Source of the DNA: Arachnopeziza araneosa | Lineage: Eukaryota > Ascomycota > Leotiomycetes > Helotiales > Arachnopezizaceae | Length of the DNA: 64,000 nt | Direction of reading: 5' to 3' | Assembly (NCBI GenBank): GCA_003988855.1 | Contig: QYAI01000004.1 | Location: 1 to 64,000, forward strand | Part shown: positions 35,852-46,720 of the stretch, piece by piece | How positions within the stretch are numbered: position 1 is the stretch's first letter | How the letters are laid out: each line of letters opens with the position of its first letter | Notes under the pieces: generated by a model | The model's database searches: none | Seen by the model: only the letters and a program-made list of their open reading frames with translations | Told to the model about the DNA's origin: nothing | Position numbers and translations under genes: made by a program

Positions 35852-36753
35852 GATGGAGAGTTTCGAAGAAGATGTGGAGCGCTAGAGAAATATACCATAT
35901 CAGACTTCACCTCGCCGTGTCGGCCGGACATTTGATCTTTCCTCGGCATGTTACCTTAGGCCTGTCATTGCCTGTGCCGAATTTTGGGTGCTGGGACGGC
36001 CCCAATTGGAAAATGCGAGCTTGAGGCTGATGGTTAGGCCCAGAGGAGCAGTTCAGACGGCCGGCACGAAAGCAGACCTTCCCTTTCTTGACTGCTCGGG
36101 CCTCAGGGTGCAGATTGGTTAAGACGAGGCACGTGAGGGGCCAGCCAGCGTCCTCTTCGTAATGGGTTGCCTCTTCTGATGGTGTCTGATGGTGTCTGAT
36201 GGTGGTGGTGGCGACTGGAGATATCTGAACCCATGCAGCCTGCCAGCCAGGCTCCGAGGTTTGCCTGGCAACTCCGCGTGGGATGATGCAGAACACCTGG
36301 GACCGCTCACACTTCCAGAATGCTTCTCCTCTCGGCCAATAATTTGGCCCAATTTCTGACAGGGCTCATAGCGCTCTTGGCCGAATGGAATGGGTGATTT
36401 GTTTACTGTTGCCCCCTTATCTCTAAGTTTCTGTCGTCGCGCTCAATCGCTGCTCCCGTATCCCCCGTCTTATCAGCACTGGACGGGACCCCAGCTGATA
36501 GCCACTCATGATTCCCGCCTCCCGTCTCCCCACCTCCCTTCCTTGCTCCTTCCCTACTATCCATATCCCTGTCGCATGCATCTGCACTTGTCCTGTCGAG
36601 GTAGTGCTCAGTGGGATCCATTCTCCTCAAAAATGTCTTCCTCCCATTCATCAACTGCACTTCTCTCCGTCTTGTCTTCCTTCATTGCCAGTGCCGTCCA
36701 TCCATCCCGAATCGAAACGGACGCATTACTACACCATTTAATTACTGAAAGCA
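35852..36753. promoter_or_regulatory. Permease upstream region, pyrimidine-rich
   Basis: About 900 bp without a gene. A short run of GGTGTCTGAT repeats (three units, about 36,178-36,210) is followed by a strongly CT-rich zone at 36,410-36,700, typical of highly transcribed fungal promoters, up to the permease ATG at 36754. Confidence 0.5.
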
Positions 36754-38677
36754 ATGGCTGATATCACCCACGATCCAGCAGCTCTGGAAAATGCCTTGCA
36801 CGATGGCACTGTTCGACACAGGAAGAAGAGCACTGGCGTGGTGGAAATCCAAGGAGGCGATGGGCAGATGATGGCAGTCAATCTGGCTGAATTGAGCGAG
36901 GCTGATGCGCAACTGGCTGCCCAGTTTGGATACAAGCCTGTTTTCAAGAGAGAATTTGGATATCTATCCACCTTTTCTTTTGCCGTCAGTATCAGTGGCT
37001 TGTTCTCAACCATCATGACAACATTCTCCTTCCCACTCTATGCGGGCGGTTCTGCATCTGCTGTCTGGTGTTGGTTGATCTCGGGCGCTGGATGCATGTG
37101 TATTGCCGTAAGTTCTGACAGGAGTATCGCGTGCCACTTGACTAACAGACTACCCGTAGTGCTCAGTTGCTGAACTCGTCTCCGCATATCCCACATCTGG
37201 TGGCTTGTAAGCAGCCCAATCGGATCCAGCCTAGTTTTTCTAACTAACCATGCGATCCCAGATACTTTACCATCTCGAGACTTGCTCCAAAGCAATGGGT
37301 TCCTTCCATAAGCTGGTACGTTGAATTGGGCGAAAATAATCATGCACCGCTGATACTTTCCAAGGGTTGTGGGATGGATCAACCTGCTTGGTCAAGTTGC
37401 TGGCATTGCCTCTTCGGAGTATGGTGCATCTCAGATGCTTCTGGCTGCCGTGTCTATGGGGAAAGACTTCAATTATACAATTACGGCAGACAACACAGTT
37501 GGCGTCATGGTTGCTCTCACCGTTCTTACCGGACTCGTCAATTCTCTGTCAACCTACTGGATGGAGAAAATGACCAAGACCTATGTTATCTTTCACGTAT
37601 GTGTTTTAGTGAGTTGTGCCATCGCCTTGCTTGCCAAAACCTCGGATAAGCACGATGCTTCATATGTTTTTACGAATGTTGAGTCGATGTCGGGGTGGAA
37701 TCCTGTAGGATTTAGTTTCTTGTTCGGTTTCCTGTCTGTGTCGTGGACCATGACCGATTATGATGCCACTGCCCACATTACCGAAGAAATCAGCGAGCCA
37801 GAGGTCAAGGCACCATGGGCCATATCGATGGCTATGCTGTTCACATATGTTGCCGGATTTCTATTCAATATCGTTCTATGCTTTTGTATGGGTGACCCTG
37901 CCACCATTCTTGCCAGCCCTATCGTCCAACCGGTTGCCCAGATCTTCTACAACAGTCTCGGAAAGTCAGGTGGAATCTTCTACACTGTGTGCGGCTTCGT
38001 CATCTTGAAATTCGTCTGCTTCACTGCTATGGTGCGTACACACTCCCTAAACTGTGACGTAAACTGATGGTCTTTTTAGCAAGCGTTGGGCAGAACTGTC
38101 TTCGCTTTCTCTCGCGATGGTCTCCTCCCCTTTTCTAGCGTGTGGACCAAAATCAACTCTACAACCGGTACACCACTCTACGCAGTTTGGATATCCGTAA
38201 TCCTTTGCATTTGTATTAACTTGGTGGGACTTGGATCTTATGCGGCCATTTCTGGGGTATTTAATGTATGTGCGATTGCTCTAGACTGGAGCTATTGCAT
38301 TCCAATCTTCTGCAAGATTGCATTTGGCAAATTTGAACCAGGACCATGGCACATGGGGAAGTTTGGCCTGTTTGTTAACTCATGGGCTTGTCTATGGACA
38401 CTCTTTGTTAGCATCATTTTCATCCTGCCTACCTACAGACCCGTTACTGCAATCAACGCAAGTCTATATCCCTTTTTTCTAATCAGACTGTATGACTAAC
38501 TCAATCTAGATGAACTATGCTTCTGCATTCCTGGTTCTAATTCTGGGTTGTGCTACAATATTCTGGTATATCAGTGGAAAGAAATATTACACTGGCCCAA
38601 TCATTGAAGCGCAATTTGAGGACGCCGATTCTAACTCAGGCGATAACAGCACACACAAGAAAGAGGCTGAGGTGTGA
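36754..38677 (+). CDS. APC-family permease, GABA/choline/amino-acid type
   Basis: Six exons (36754-37107, 37160-37206, 37262-37315, 37365-38031, 38080-38457, 38510-38677) give 555 residues. About twelve hydrophobic segments begin at residue 68. Diagnostic stretches are FKREFGYLSTFSFAVSISG, AELVSAYPTSGGLYF, WINLLGQVAG and TDYDATAHITEEISEPEVKAPW, shared by fungal GABA (UGA4), choline (HNM1) and amino-acid permeases. The N-terminal 65 residues and the charged C-tail are cytosolic. Substrate cannot be told from sequence alone. Introns are 48-55 bp, and the last one (38458-38509) is GC-AG. The upstream CT-rich tract suggests strong transcription. Confidence 0.88.
38458..38509 (+). other. GC-AG intron in the permease
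   Basis: AATCAAC|GCAAGT to ATCTAG joins VTAIN to MNYASAF, the conserved continuation. Reading through gives an unrelated tail and an early stop. Confidence 0.85.
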
Positions 38678-39615
38678 AGGCTTGTTTGTTGGGAATTGGA
38701 GTTTTGAAAACTCGAATAATATGGATTCATCTCTTTCCATTGACTTAAGAGGGTTGAAGCATGTACAAATCTTAAGACAGCGCAGTTTTCAATGATACCC
38801 AGTTTGTTAAATTGTTTGAAGTGAGCACCAGGACGACATCTCAGCGCTCTTACTGCACTTGCCCACCAGTTGATAGTTGAATTTAGATATAATCTCACGC
38901 TCAACCACATCTTGAGTTAACCAAGTCAATAATAACCCTAGCATACACGACAAATCCTACGCTGTATACGTGTGAGGATATCACTAGCCTTTCAATATTG
39001 ACTCATCTTGATGGCACTAGATATTTATCTACTGAAAAGAGGCAAGTCCTATTCTAGGGCCGTACAGAAGCATCACGAACTGTAGCCCTACCTTGCACCT
39101 TTTCTCTTTAATCTATTCCATCATAATTCTATTACGTTCAGCCTCTAGGTATTATATTATTCTTTGCATATTCACTCGACTTTAAAGATGTAGAGATCCT
39201 ACTACTTTAAATATATTGGCTAATCTATCTCACTTTGATGACGACGAATCAGATACGCGATTGGCTATTCAAGTATTCATGCGAAGACCGCAACGCCAGG
39301 TGATAAACTTAACAACAGCACTGTAGGAGTTCATTCGAATCAATGAGGATTGAGATTTCAGCATCGAAAAGTCTGTTCCTAGAATTCAAAATGTGCTCTC
39401 TAAAAATGTAAACGCGAACCTCTGTCCCGCCACAAGTCTCAATTCGAAAGTTTACACTATTAGCTCCAAACTCTCAAATGATACCATTTCGAAGATCATA
39501 TCTCTATTATCATTGATTCATTGCCTGTAAAAAAGATTCAAAACATTTATGCATCATGTTCGCTCATTCGCTCCAACGCCGTAGACCAAGCCCATCACTT
39601 ATGATTACATATAAA
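38678..39615. other. Convergent 3' intergenic region
   Basis: About 940 bp between the stop codons of the permease and the DUF3405 gene, A+T-rich, no gene seen. Confidence 0.4.
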
Positions 39616-42099
39616 TCAAGCCGAAGGATCACTCTCAGGAATCTCTTCCTCTAAAAGCAAAGCCTCAACTGGTAATTCCACTCCCTTCACAGGATGTAGA
39701 AGCATAGGAGGTAAACACATCCTCCCTTCACCACCTTTCATACCATTGACGCCCTTCCCATCTCTACCTCCATCTACTGTCAGTTCAAACTCTTCTCCGC
39801 CCTCGTTATTGACTTTGAATCCTAACCATCTTTTCCACAGATTTGGCGCGAAACCTGCGTTGTAATACCACGTCATTCCGAGAAGGTTGTGTTCTTTCTC
39901 GCCAAAAACGCTGGTTCTCGCACCACCTGTTGCGCCGTTTCTCCCTGCGTTCATGACACCAGCTAAATATGCGGTCGGCCATTCTCTATCCACAAACATT
40001 GGATGTGGAACATACACAGCTTTGTATCCATGATGCAAAGCTGCGGTCGGTGCCCACATCTCAGAGAAAGCGTGGTGTTTTTTGAACGCCGTCTCTCGAT
40101 GCATCGTCTGAAGCAATCGTTTGGACATTCTAGATGAGGTTACGATGGCCGCACGGCGAGGGGGAAGCCCTTCGGTGGTGTTGTAGCCCGTGATATCCTT
40201 AGACAACAGCCAGGTCGTGCCTTCGGGATCGAAGAGAGGATTAAAGGTAATGAGATCTGCTTCCTCACCGACGCCCCACTTATACTTGTCCTTGTCGTAT
40301 CCTGTTGGTGGCATTTGATCATTTTCAGTCTCAAACCAATCAGCCTGATCCACTGGCCTCTCTGGGCCCCAGATTGGTTTATCTCCTTTGGGTTCAAGTC
40401 TTGCTCCATTGATCCCAGACCACATCTTATCAGGGCTGTCTGTACCCATTTCGGTCTGCACTCTGACCATTTGTTTGAAGTCCTCCCATGAACCGTGAAC
40501 CGATGGAACATAGAATCTGCTACTTCTTTCCCAGAGCCCTTTTCGAGGCTGTTTTTGAGACCAGGACGCGATCTGAGAGAACAGATTATAATAATGTCCA
40601 GTATACCGGATATCAATCTCCCAGTGCCAGAAATATTCATACTCTGGATGTCTCTGTGCAAAGTGTTGCATGGCCATCTGTAGTCCTCGGTATGGACCAT
40701 GTGCCGGAAGATTGGGACCACGTGCAAATGTATCAAAAATGCCTTGATACAGCATCAACATCTGAGTCTCACTCCAGAGTGTCGTAATGCCACGGAATTC
40801 CTCAGGAACTGATTCATTTAGATGGGATTCATATGTTTCAGCGTCAGCCCAGATTGGATGTTTTGCTTCATCTTTCACCTGTACGAGGAGATGGACATCG
40901 TATTCTCCACCTGAACTAAGGGATAGCTCAGCAATCATTGCCCGTAGATGAAGAATATCTTCTTCTTGATAATCAAATTCGTCCCATGATCGGATTACCA
41001 CCGCAGTTCGAGAAAGGTATCTTTTTGGCACTGTCGTTGAGTTTGATACAACTGAGGATTCGTCAGTTCTCTTTCGAAGAGCATCCTCGTCTTCATTAGT
41101 GACTGAAAAGGTTGTGGGACGGTTTTCAACGGTCGTTTTTGCTCCAAACCTTCCAATATTTGCTTCGTAACATCGTTTTTGAACATCGGCCCAATCTACC
41201 CCTCTGTAATCAACCTGATTGACCTTTGCGCCATCTGCCCAAACTGCCTCAGAACCCTCTCGCTCACCATGTTCACCAGTCCCTGTACCTCCATATTTCA
41301 CTGCATACCCATAGCCGTACGGCCCAAGTCTGCCGTATCGATCAAAGCAAATATCTTCTGGCAGACCAAGAAGCTCATATGAACCCATGGCGTTGTCCGG
41401 AAATCCGCTAGGTCGGCCTTCGTAGTACTGTAGTTGAGGAATAAGAATACTAGAATCAGAATCAAGGTAACATTGTTGACGCGCAGCATATTCTGCTGAA
41501 GTATATGGCGAGTATGCGTCAAAAGGCTTACTAGAAGGAATATCTCGAACCGGCATTGTCTTCGATTCAAAAGATTGGAGAGATTCATCTTCGGCAAGAG
41601 GATATTCTGGAACATTGTCCGCAAATGATACTAAAGTTCGAAGACCTCCATAATAACGTGATAGAAATTCAAAAGACCTCCATGGTTCTGGTGGAGGAGG
41701 CGGTCGCTCTCCAATGTCTCCAACTTCTACTCTTCGAGAAGAGACCACACTCATGCGTACTAAGCTCGACATAAATATTATGAGTGTCGATATTAGAGCG
41801 AGACAGAGGTATCGAACGATTCTGTTAGGTAATTTGTATCTTAGTGATACTGACGGAATAACTGTTGGGTTTCTCCTTAGCATTGGTCGATTTGAGGAAT
41901 ATGAGCCAGAAGTATCTCTGGAGGATATCGGAGAGGATGAATCTGAGCTACATTCCGAATCGTCGTCGTCAGAATCTTCCGAGTAACCATATTTTTCTAG
42001 ATCAAGCTCTCTCTGATGTATACGTTTCGGCGATCGAAATCTCGAGTTTGAGGATCGTTTAGTGACATTCAACGGTGAGAGTGGGCCATAATCGGCCAT
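39616..42099 (-). CDS. DUF3405 family type II membrane protein
   Basis: Single exon, 827 residues. Residues 1-90 are cytosolic, basic then acidic (EDSDDDDSECSSDSSS). One transmembrane helix lies at about 95-115 (YLCLALISTLIIFMSSL), so the bulk faces the Golgi lumen or cell exterior. The DUF3405 domain covers about 360-760, with AVVIRSWDEFDY, FWHWEIDIRYTGHYY, WGVGEEADLITFNPLFDP and HHAFSEMWAPTAALHHGYK. The family is fungal, and its topology and DxD-like acidic motifs resemble glycosyltransferases, but no activity is established. The C-terminal 70 residues are Gly/Glu-rich. The gene is intronless, unusual for its length here. Confidence 0.85.
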   Translation of the reverse strand: MADYGPLSPLNVTKRSSNSRFRSPKRIHQRELDLEKYGYSEDSDDDDSECSSDSSSPISSRDTSGSYSSNRPMLRRNPTVIPSVSLRYKLPNRIVRYLCLALISTLIIFMSSLVRMSVVSSRRVEVGDIGERPPPPPEPWRSFEFLSRYYGGLRTLVSFADNVPEYPLAEDESLQSFESKTMPVRDIPSSKPFDAYSPYTSAEYAARQQCYLDSDSSILIPQLQYYEGRPSGFPDNAMGSYELLGLPEDICFDRYGRLGPYGYGYAVKYGGTGTGEHGEREGSEAVWADGAKVNQVDYRGVDWADVQKRCYEANIGRFGAKTTVENRPTTFSVTNEDEDALRKRTDESSVVSNSTTVPKRYLSRTAVVIRSWDEFDYQEEDILHLRAMIAELSLSSGGEYDVHLLVQVKDEAKHPIWADAETYESHLNESVPEEFRGITTLWSETQMLMLYQGIFDTFARGPNLPAHGPYRGLQMAMQHFAQRHPEYEYFWHWEIDIRYTGHYYNLFSQIASWSQKQPRKGLWERSSRFYVPSVHGSWEDFKQMVRVQTEMGTDSPDKMWSGINGARLEPKGDKPIWGPERPVDQADWFETENDQMPPTGYDKDKYKWGVGEEADLITFNPLFDPEGTTWLLSKDITGYNTTEGLPPRRAAIVTSSRMSKRLLQTMHRETAFKKHHAFSEMWAPTAALHHGYKAVYVPHPMFVDREWPTAYLAGVMNAGRNGATGGARTSVFGEKEHNLLGMTWYYNAGFAPNLWKRWLGFKVNNEGGEEFELTVDGGRDGKGVNGMKGGEGRMCLPPMLLHPVKGVELPVEALLLEEEIPESDPSA

Positions 42100-44089
42100 T
42101 GCAGATTAGTGTGAATAACAACCGATGTAAACAGCAATGTTAACAATTGATTGCTTTGTCGCGTCGAGAAAAATGTTTGTGGGGGTGACAGGTAGAGCTG
42201 CAGTATCAATCATGCAGCCGCAGTATCTGAGGGTAGATAACGGAACTAAAAGAGATAAACTTATCCAGACCAGTTTGTTGTTTGATAACTTGGTTGACCG
42301 AGCAACCTCTGCCTGGCCTGAGAGCGCCATCTCCACTAATCAGCCTCGAGCAACTTAAGACGCTCTTGATGAGCCGCATAAAAATGCGAATAAAATGTAC
42401 AGTGGCTTCATAAATAGGGAAGAGTCTTCTAGGAGTTTTGTTGAGGGTAGGAAGATGAGCCTCAGAGTAAATAAGGGTTGGAAGGAAAGCATAAAGACTA
42501 GTCAAATTGAGCAGCGACACAATGTCAGCCTTGCAGTGCTGACGATGGTGGCTGTTCTTCTTGTGATAACGAACCCGAGGACAATTTGAGGTCTTTTCGG
42601 CGAGAGCCAGAATAGGTAGAAATACCCATTCTCAAATCATGCTGGTGATTGCGAAGACTCTGGCCGTTGTCGGAATATCTGCAGAGGTACTGGATGCAGT
42701 GTAGAATACTGACCGCTGTTATGCGGCAAGGTTCCGATAGGGTATTGCTCAACAAGTGCTCAAGTGCTGGTGGGCTGGAACGAAACTCAAAGGGGTACCG
42801 CAGTCCTCTGGGTGGCTGGAGGTTACGAAGCCTTCATATCGGGTGCAAAATGTGAGATCGAGATCTGGTCCGACAAGTGAAGTGATGGCATAGTGCGGGC
42901 TTCAGGATGCCTTTTGGGATCAGCATCTGCCGTCTCGCTGAGTTGCCAGCCTTTGCTCAGCTCTGCTTGGCTTCTGATGATGCGGTGGTACGTCCACGGC
43001 TGGCAGCGTTTGTCAGGCATCTCTGGAGCTGCATGTGATGGATCGTCTGTCTTCATCGCTTCTGTTGCTGTCTCAGGCCCCTCGAGCGCAGGCTGCTTGA
43101 CGCCACCGAAAGCAAGCTTAAAGCCCACGGCACTATGACTCCCTCCTCTGCCAGTCTTCCCTAGGTCCCACAACAGCTGAAGCTCTTCCGCGCTGTGCCT
43201 ACCAGAGCTGGTATTCAGCTGGCAGCAGCTTTAAGCAGGACCCTGAGTCTGCACCAGCAGTCCCGGTGTCTGGGGCTCGGGGGGGCTACTTTTCACGCAC
43301 AAAGCCATTGGCGGGAGCTGATTGCAGGTCGTGAGAAACTTGACTCGGGTTCGTGGAGGCCAACATCATAGGACCACAAGGACTATTGAAAAGCTTCGTG
43401 GCGAGCCCGCAGCGCTTGAAGCTGCCCCTCTCGTTGGCCAATTGGCCCATGGTCGCCTCTGTCCTCCGTCAACTGACGATCTGCTCGTGACACGCAAACC
43501 CGATTCCGGCAGGGCAGAGTCAGTGCTGCGCTGTGCTACGCTGCGCTGTGCTCTGTTTGCTGAAGTGCTCAGAGGAAGTGCTCTTCCACTGCGAATGACT
43601 TCGCATCAAACTCCAACTGCCCCACAAGGACACAGCGGCCGCTCATGTGCAGCACAGTAGGTATATAAGACACATGTCTCCCACGTAATTCTGACCTCAT
43701 CTCCAAACTCTCCTCTATTTCCTTTGCAACGAGCCATTGGGCCTCCTGTTAGGGATATCCAGAAGATCTTCTCCTGTCTCATACTGAATAAAAGATTCAT
43801 TCGTGGTGCAGTGCCTCATCTCACGTCGTATTGAGACCTCGTCTTGCTGTAGTTCCAGCTTTGAGAAACATCCGTTGCCACTTACCAGTGCAGTTTCTTT
43901 CCAACCTTTTTATTTCCAACGTGACTGCTCTCTTGAGCCTCTCCTTCTTGCTCCAGCACCGAAGCTACTGAGTGTGATAGGCAGCACCTTCCTCATTCCC
44001 TCAAGAAACCTCAAAAGTCAGCATACCCACCACCTTGTCTTCCTCAACACCACAGCTAACATTCCTCAGTGGCAACGACAGCAATCACC
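42100..44089. promoter_or_regulatory. 2-kb divergent intergenic region with G+C-rich core
   Basis: Between the DUF3405 start (minus) and the luciferase-domain gene (plus). The part 42,860-43,660 is clearly richer in G and C than its surroundings and holds two copies of GCTGCGCTGTGCT (43,525 and 43,540). The last 450 bp are CT-rich. Short frames exist but none looks like a gene. Confidence 0.4.
43662..43669 (+). promoter_or_regulatory. Possible TATA box
   Basis: TATATAAG stands 421 bp upstream of the ATG at 44090, at the edge of the G+C-rich core and before a CT-rich leader. A TATA box here would imply a long 5' leader of roughly 390 bases. Confidence 0.35.
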
Positions 44090-44992
44090 ATGGTAATGGA
44101 GCAAGAACCCGAATCCCAGACTGAGGTTCAGAAAGCCATAACCCAGAAGGAGATTCTTGAAATCACTCTGAGCGGTCCTGTGTTACTACTCACTATCGCC
44201 GCCTTGATCATGAGCATACAGATTCTCCAGCCTTCTCTTGCCTGCATTCTTCTTGCCTTGGCACCTCTCCCATGGATCATACACAACGACTACGTCAACT
44301 TCATCAATCTCGGTCCTGGGGGAACTCCAGCCACCTTCTTTGGTTATCTCAAGATCTCATATCTTCGTTTGTTCGCTCTCACAGACCCTTACACACCGGC
44401 AACCTACGCCGACTTTTCAGAAAGAATCTTTCCAGTAGGTGGCTACTTCCAAGGAAATCAATCTTGGCTACCCCTCCGGTATGGATCTCGCCCAAGCATT
44501 GCTGGAATTGCCCCACAACGCCAACTCGATCAACCTGGTTGTCCCAAGATTTACCACAGCCTACGAAGGAGCCTTGAGACTCTTGCCGTAGTACATCCAG
44601 ACACTTTCCGAATCGGCACCTCTTGCTTTGAGAAAAAAGGCCTTGCCCTCTTCGCTCGGGACCCCATCAACGCAACCTGCAGAGGTGAAATTTGTCATGT
44701 TCACTACAGTGACAGGAGCATGCACATGAATCTACATCCTGATGACGCTAAGATTGTGCTCCAGAAGGGTTGGGGAGAAAGACATCCGCTTGCAAAAGGT
44801 GGATGGATGGCGAAATATGTTCCCCGAGAATTCGTCATGATCTACGCCCCTAGAAATGAAACAGAGTTGGCTGTTGTCTGTCGAATCATTGAAGCAGCTA
44901 GCTATTGGGTTTGTGGATCCGGATTTGAGATTGAGACTATGAAGGAAGTAATCCAAGAGAGGGGCGCCGAGACTGGGGCTAAGAATGAGTGA
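44090..44992 (+). CDS. Membrane-anchored luciferase-domain (DUF5519-like) protein
   Basis: Single exon, 300 residues, start at ATCACCATGG. Two closely spaced hydrophobic segments (about 28-45 and 50-65) anchor the N-terminus. The C-terminal 130 residues contain EICHVHYSDRSMHM, KIVLQKGWGERHPLA and EFVMIYAPRNETELAVVCRII. This is the fungal luciferase-like (DUF5519) pattern with its conserved HVH, GWGERHPL and YAPR motifs. The name is historical; no light reaction or substrate is implied. A shorter start at the next ATG, two codons on, is possible. Confidence 0.7.
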   Translation: MVMEQEPESQTEVQKAITQKEILEITLSGPVLLLTIAALIMSIQILQPSLACILLALAPLPWIIHNDYVNFINLGPGGTPATFFGYLKISYLRLFALTDPYTPATYADFSERIFPVGGYFQGNQSWLPLRYGSRPSIAGIAPQRQLDQPGCPKIYHSLRRSLETLAVVHPDTFRIGTSCFEKKGLALFARDPINATCRGEICHVHYSDRSMHMNLHPDDAKIVLQKGWGERHPLAKGGWMAKYVPREFVMIYAPRNETELAVVCRIIEAASYWVCGSGFEIETMKEVIQERGAETGAKNE

Positions 44993-45622
44993 AGGATAGG
45001 AGGAAACATGAATGCAGTAAGATTGAAAAGTGGGGTTTATTTGATACCTATGTTTTATTCGAACTTGCCTTTAGCGATGGGAGTTGGGTCCAGATTGTTA
45101 TTTGTCAAGGAAATAAATGCATCTCGTCCTATTCATGTATGATCTAGACTCCGTTTACCACTGCAGCGCTGTATTGACCTCGCTTCGTTAAAGAATGGCA
45201 AGAGAGTGCTCGATCCACTAGGAGAATCATGAGAAGCGAGATGGACAGAGGTGACATTGAGAAAGATTTTACAAAAACGACACGCAAATCAAAGAAGAAA
45301 ATGTGAAGGCTGTTCTCGCTGGTCATTTCTTGCCTGAATCTAATTCTTATATCCAACATCCCACGGTACACTGCCAGTCAATAACAAATTGCTGGAACTG
45401 CAGCGTTTGAGTCGGAGAGCAGCTGAGTATTATCGATTGGCTTTGATCTTGTCAAGCATATGAATAGTGCATCTAGAGATCCTGTGCAGCGTAGATTATG
45501 CTCCATTCGTATGATCAAAGACGGATCGAGTATGGAGATGATCGTCCACACCCATCAGATAGAAGTGATGGATCTCGGTTTTATGGCCCTGAAGCTCAAT
45601 GGTGGAATTGGCCCTCAGATGT
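44993..45622. other. Convergent 3' intergenic region
   Basis: 630 bp between two facing stop codons; no gene seen. Confidence 0.4.
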
Positions 45623-46720
45623 TTACTCCGGCGACTTCCTTTCATCATCCTCAGCCTTCTTCTTAGACTTCTTGAATTTCTCCTCTCCACCTGAAATGTA
45701 GGCTACGACCTTTTGGCCAGCAAAATTTCTGCCATTCATCAGGTTGATACAAGCTTTTGCAGCTTCTGCATTCGAGAACCGGACACTTGCAACTCCATCT
45801 TCTTCCAAATCGAAGAGTACCACATTTGTTACTTCACCTAGCTTACTACATTCCTCCCTTATATCTTCTTTGATATCTAAGATTGCAGCAGAATCTTCGG
45901 CCAGTTCCTCAAGAGTGAACATATGCTTTAATATGACAACCTTATCCCATCTTGAATTTGTGTCTGTGATGGTCGATGGCTCGTCATCACTCCAATCTGC
46001 TAAACGTGCATCTAGCTTCTGTGTCTTCTTAATAATCTTTTGCTTATCTTTCATGCTCTTCCTCTCCTTTTCGAGTCCTTCATTATGTTGTACTTTCTTG
46101 TAGCTCGACTCAGCAGCTTGTACTCTCATTCTCCCATTTTTGGTATCGCCTAATCTAAATTCCGTATCATCTAAAAGCATGATGGCCATGTTTACAGATG
46201 GAGGCTTGAAAAACACTATGAGGGCATCGCCTTTAAAATCACCATTCTCGTCTGCGTAGAGTTTGATGCGAGGCTTTCCGCTGTCTATTTCCTCTGCTAT
46301 GACCCCGCATTTCCTTGAAAATATGGAGTGGACCTCTTCAACCGTAGCATCGTGAGGAAGGCCGGTAACGTAGACAGCAGTGTTAGGTTTAGGCGGCAGA
46401 GGTGTCTTGGTTTTCTTAGGAGCTTTCGCAACACGACCACCTTCATCTTCACCATTAACGTATTCCTTTTTGCGCTTTCTTTTCATATCGACCGGTTCGT
46501 TCTCATCCACTCCATTTACTCGATAAGCTTTTTGTTGCTCCTCCAGCAGTGCATCATCGAGAACTGGAATCCACCTCTTGATCGCATCGTCGAATTCAAA
46601 TTCCGTGCCATCTTCTTGAACAAGTAGAAATTTATTGTCTAGTTTCGAAAATGATATCCGATCATCTGAGTCAAACTCTTCGGGATTTGTGGGAAAGGAT
46701 GACTCGTGTATTTGCTCCAT
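45623..46720 (-). CDS. CUS2: Cus2/Tat-SF1-like U2 snRNP RNA-binding protein
   Basis: Single exon, 365 residues. The N-terminal 85 residues are acidic, with an FLLVQEDGTEFEFDDAIKRWIP block. RRM1 (about 114-205) starts NTAVYVTGLPHDATVEEV and has KGDALIVFFKPPSV. A charged linker with SDDEP follows. RRM2 (about 262-350) has VVILKHMFTLEEL and VASVRFSNAEAAKACINLMNGR, a U2AF-homology-motif style domain. The C-terminus is Lys-rich. Yeast Cus2 and human Tat-SF1 bind U2 snRNA/SF3b and assist prespliceosome formation. Together with Cwf19 this makes two splicing genes in the window. Confidence 0.88.
   Translation of the reverse strand: MEQIHESSFPTNPEEFDSDDRISFSKLDNKFLLVQEDGTEFEFDDAIKRWIPVLDDALLEEQQKAYRVNGVDENEPVDMKRKRKKEYVNGEDEGGRVAKAPKKTKTPLPPKPNTAVYVTGLPHDATVEEVHSIFSRKCGVIAEEIDSGKPRIKLYADENGDFKGDALIVFFKPPSVNMAIMLLDDTEFRLGDTKNGRMRVQAAESSYKKVQHNEGLEKERKSMKDKQKIIKKTQKLDARLADWSDDEPSTITDTNSRWDKVVILKHMFTLEELAEDSAAILDIKEDIREECSKLGEVTNVVLFDLEEDGVASVRFSNAEAAKACINLMNGRNFAGQKVVAYISGGEEKFKKSKKKAEDDERKSPE

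Noticed and set aside
35524..35949. 141-codon minus frame over the end of the ABC transporter
   Set aside because: It is antisense to NBD2 exon 18 and runs through the preceding intron; a shadow frame.
29969..36753. Secondary-metabolite gene cluster around the ABC-C transporter
   Set aside because: No polyketide synthase, NRPS, terpene cyclase or tailoring enzymes lie in the window; neighbours are PI-PLC-like and a permease.
42823..43173. Protein-coding gene in the G+C-rich island
   Set aside because: Frames on both strands are short and reflect base composition; no family, intron pattern or start context supports them.
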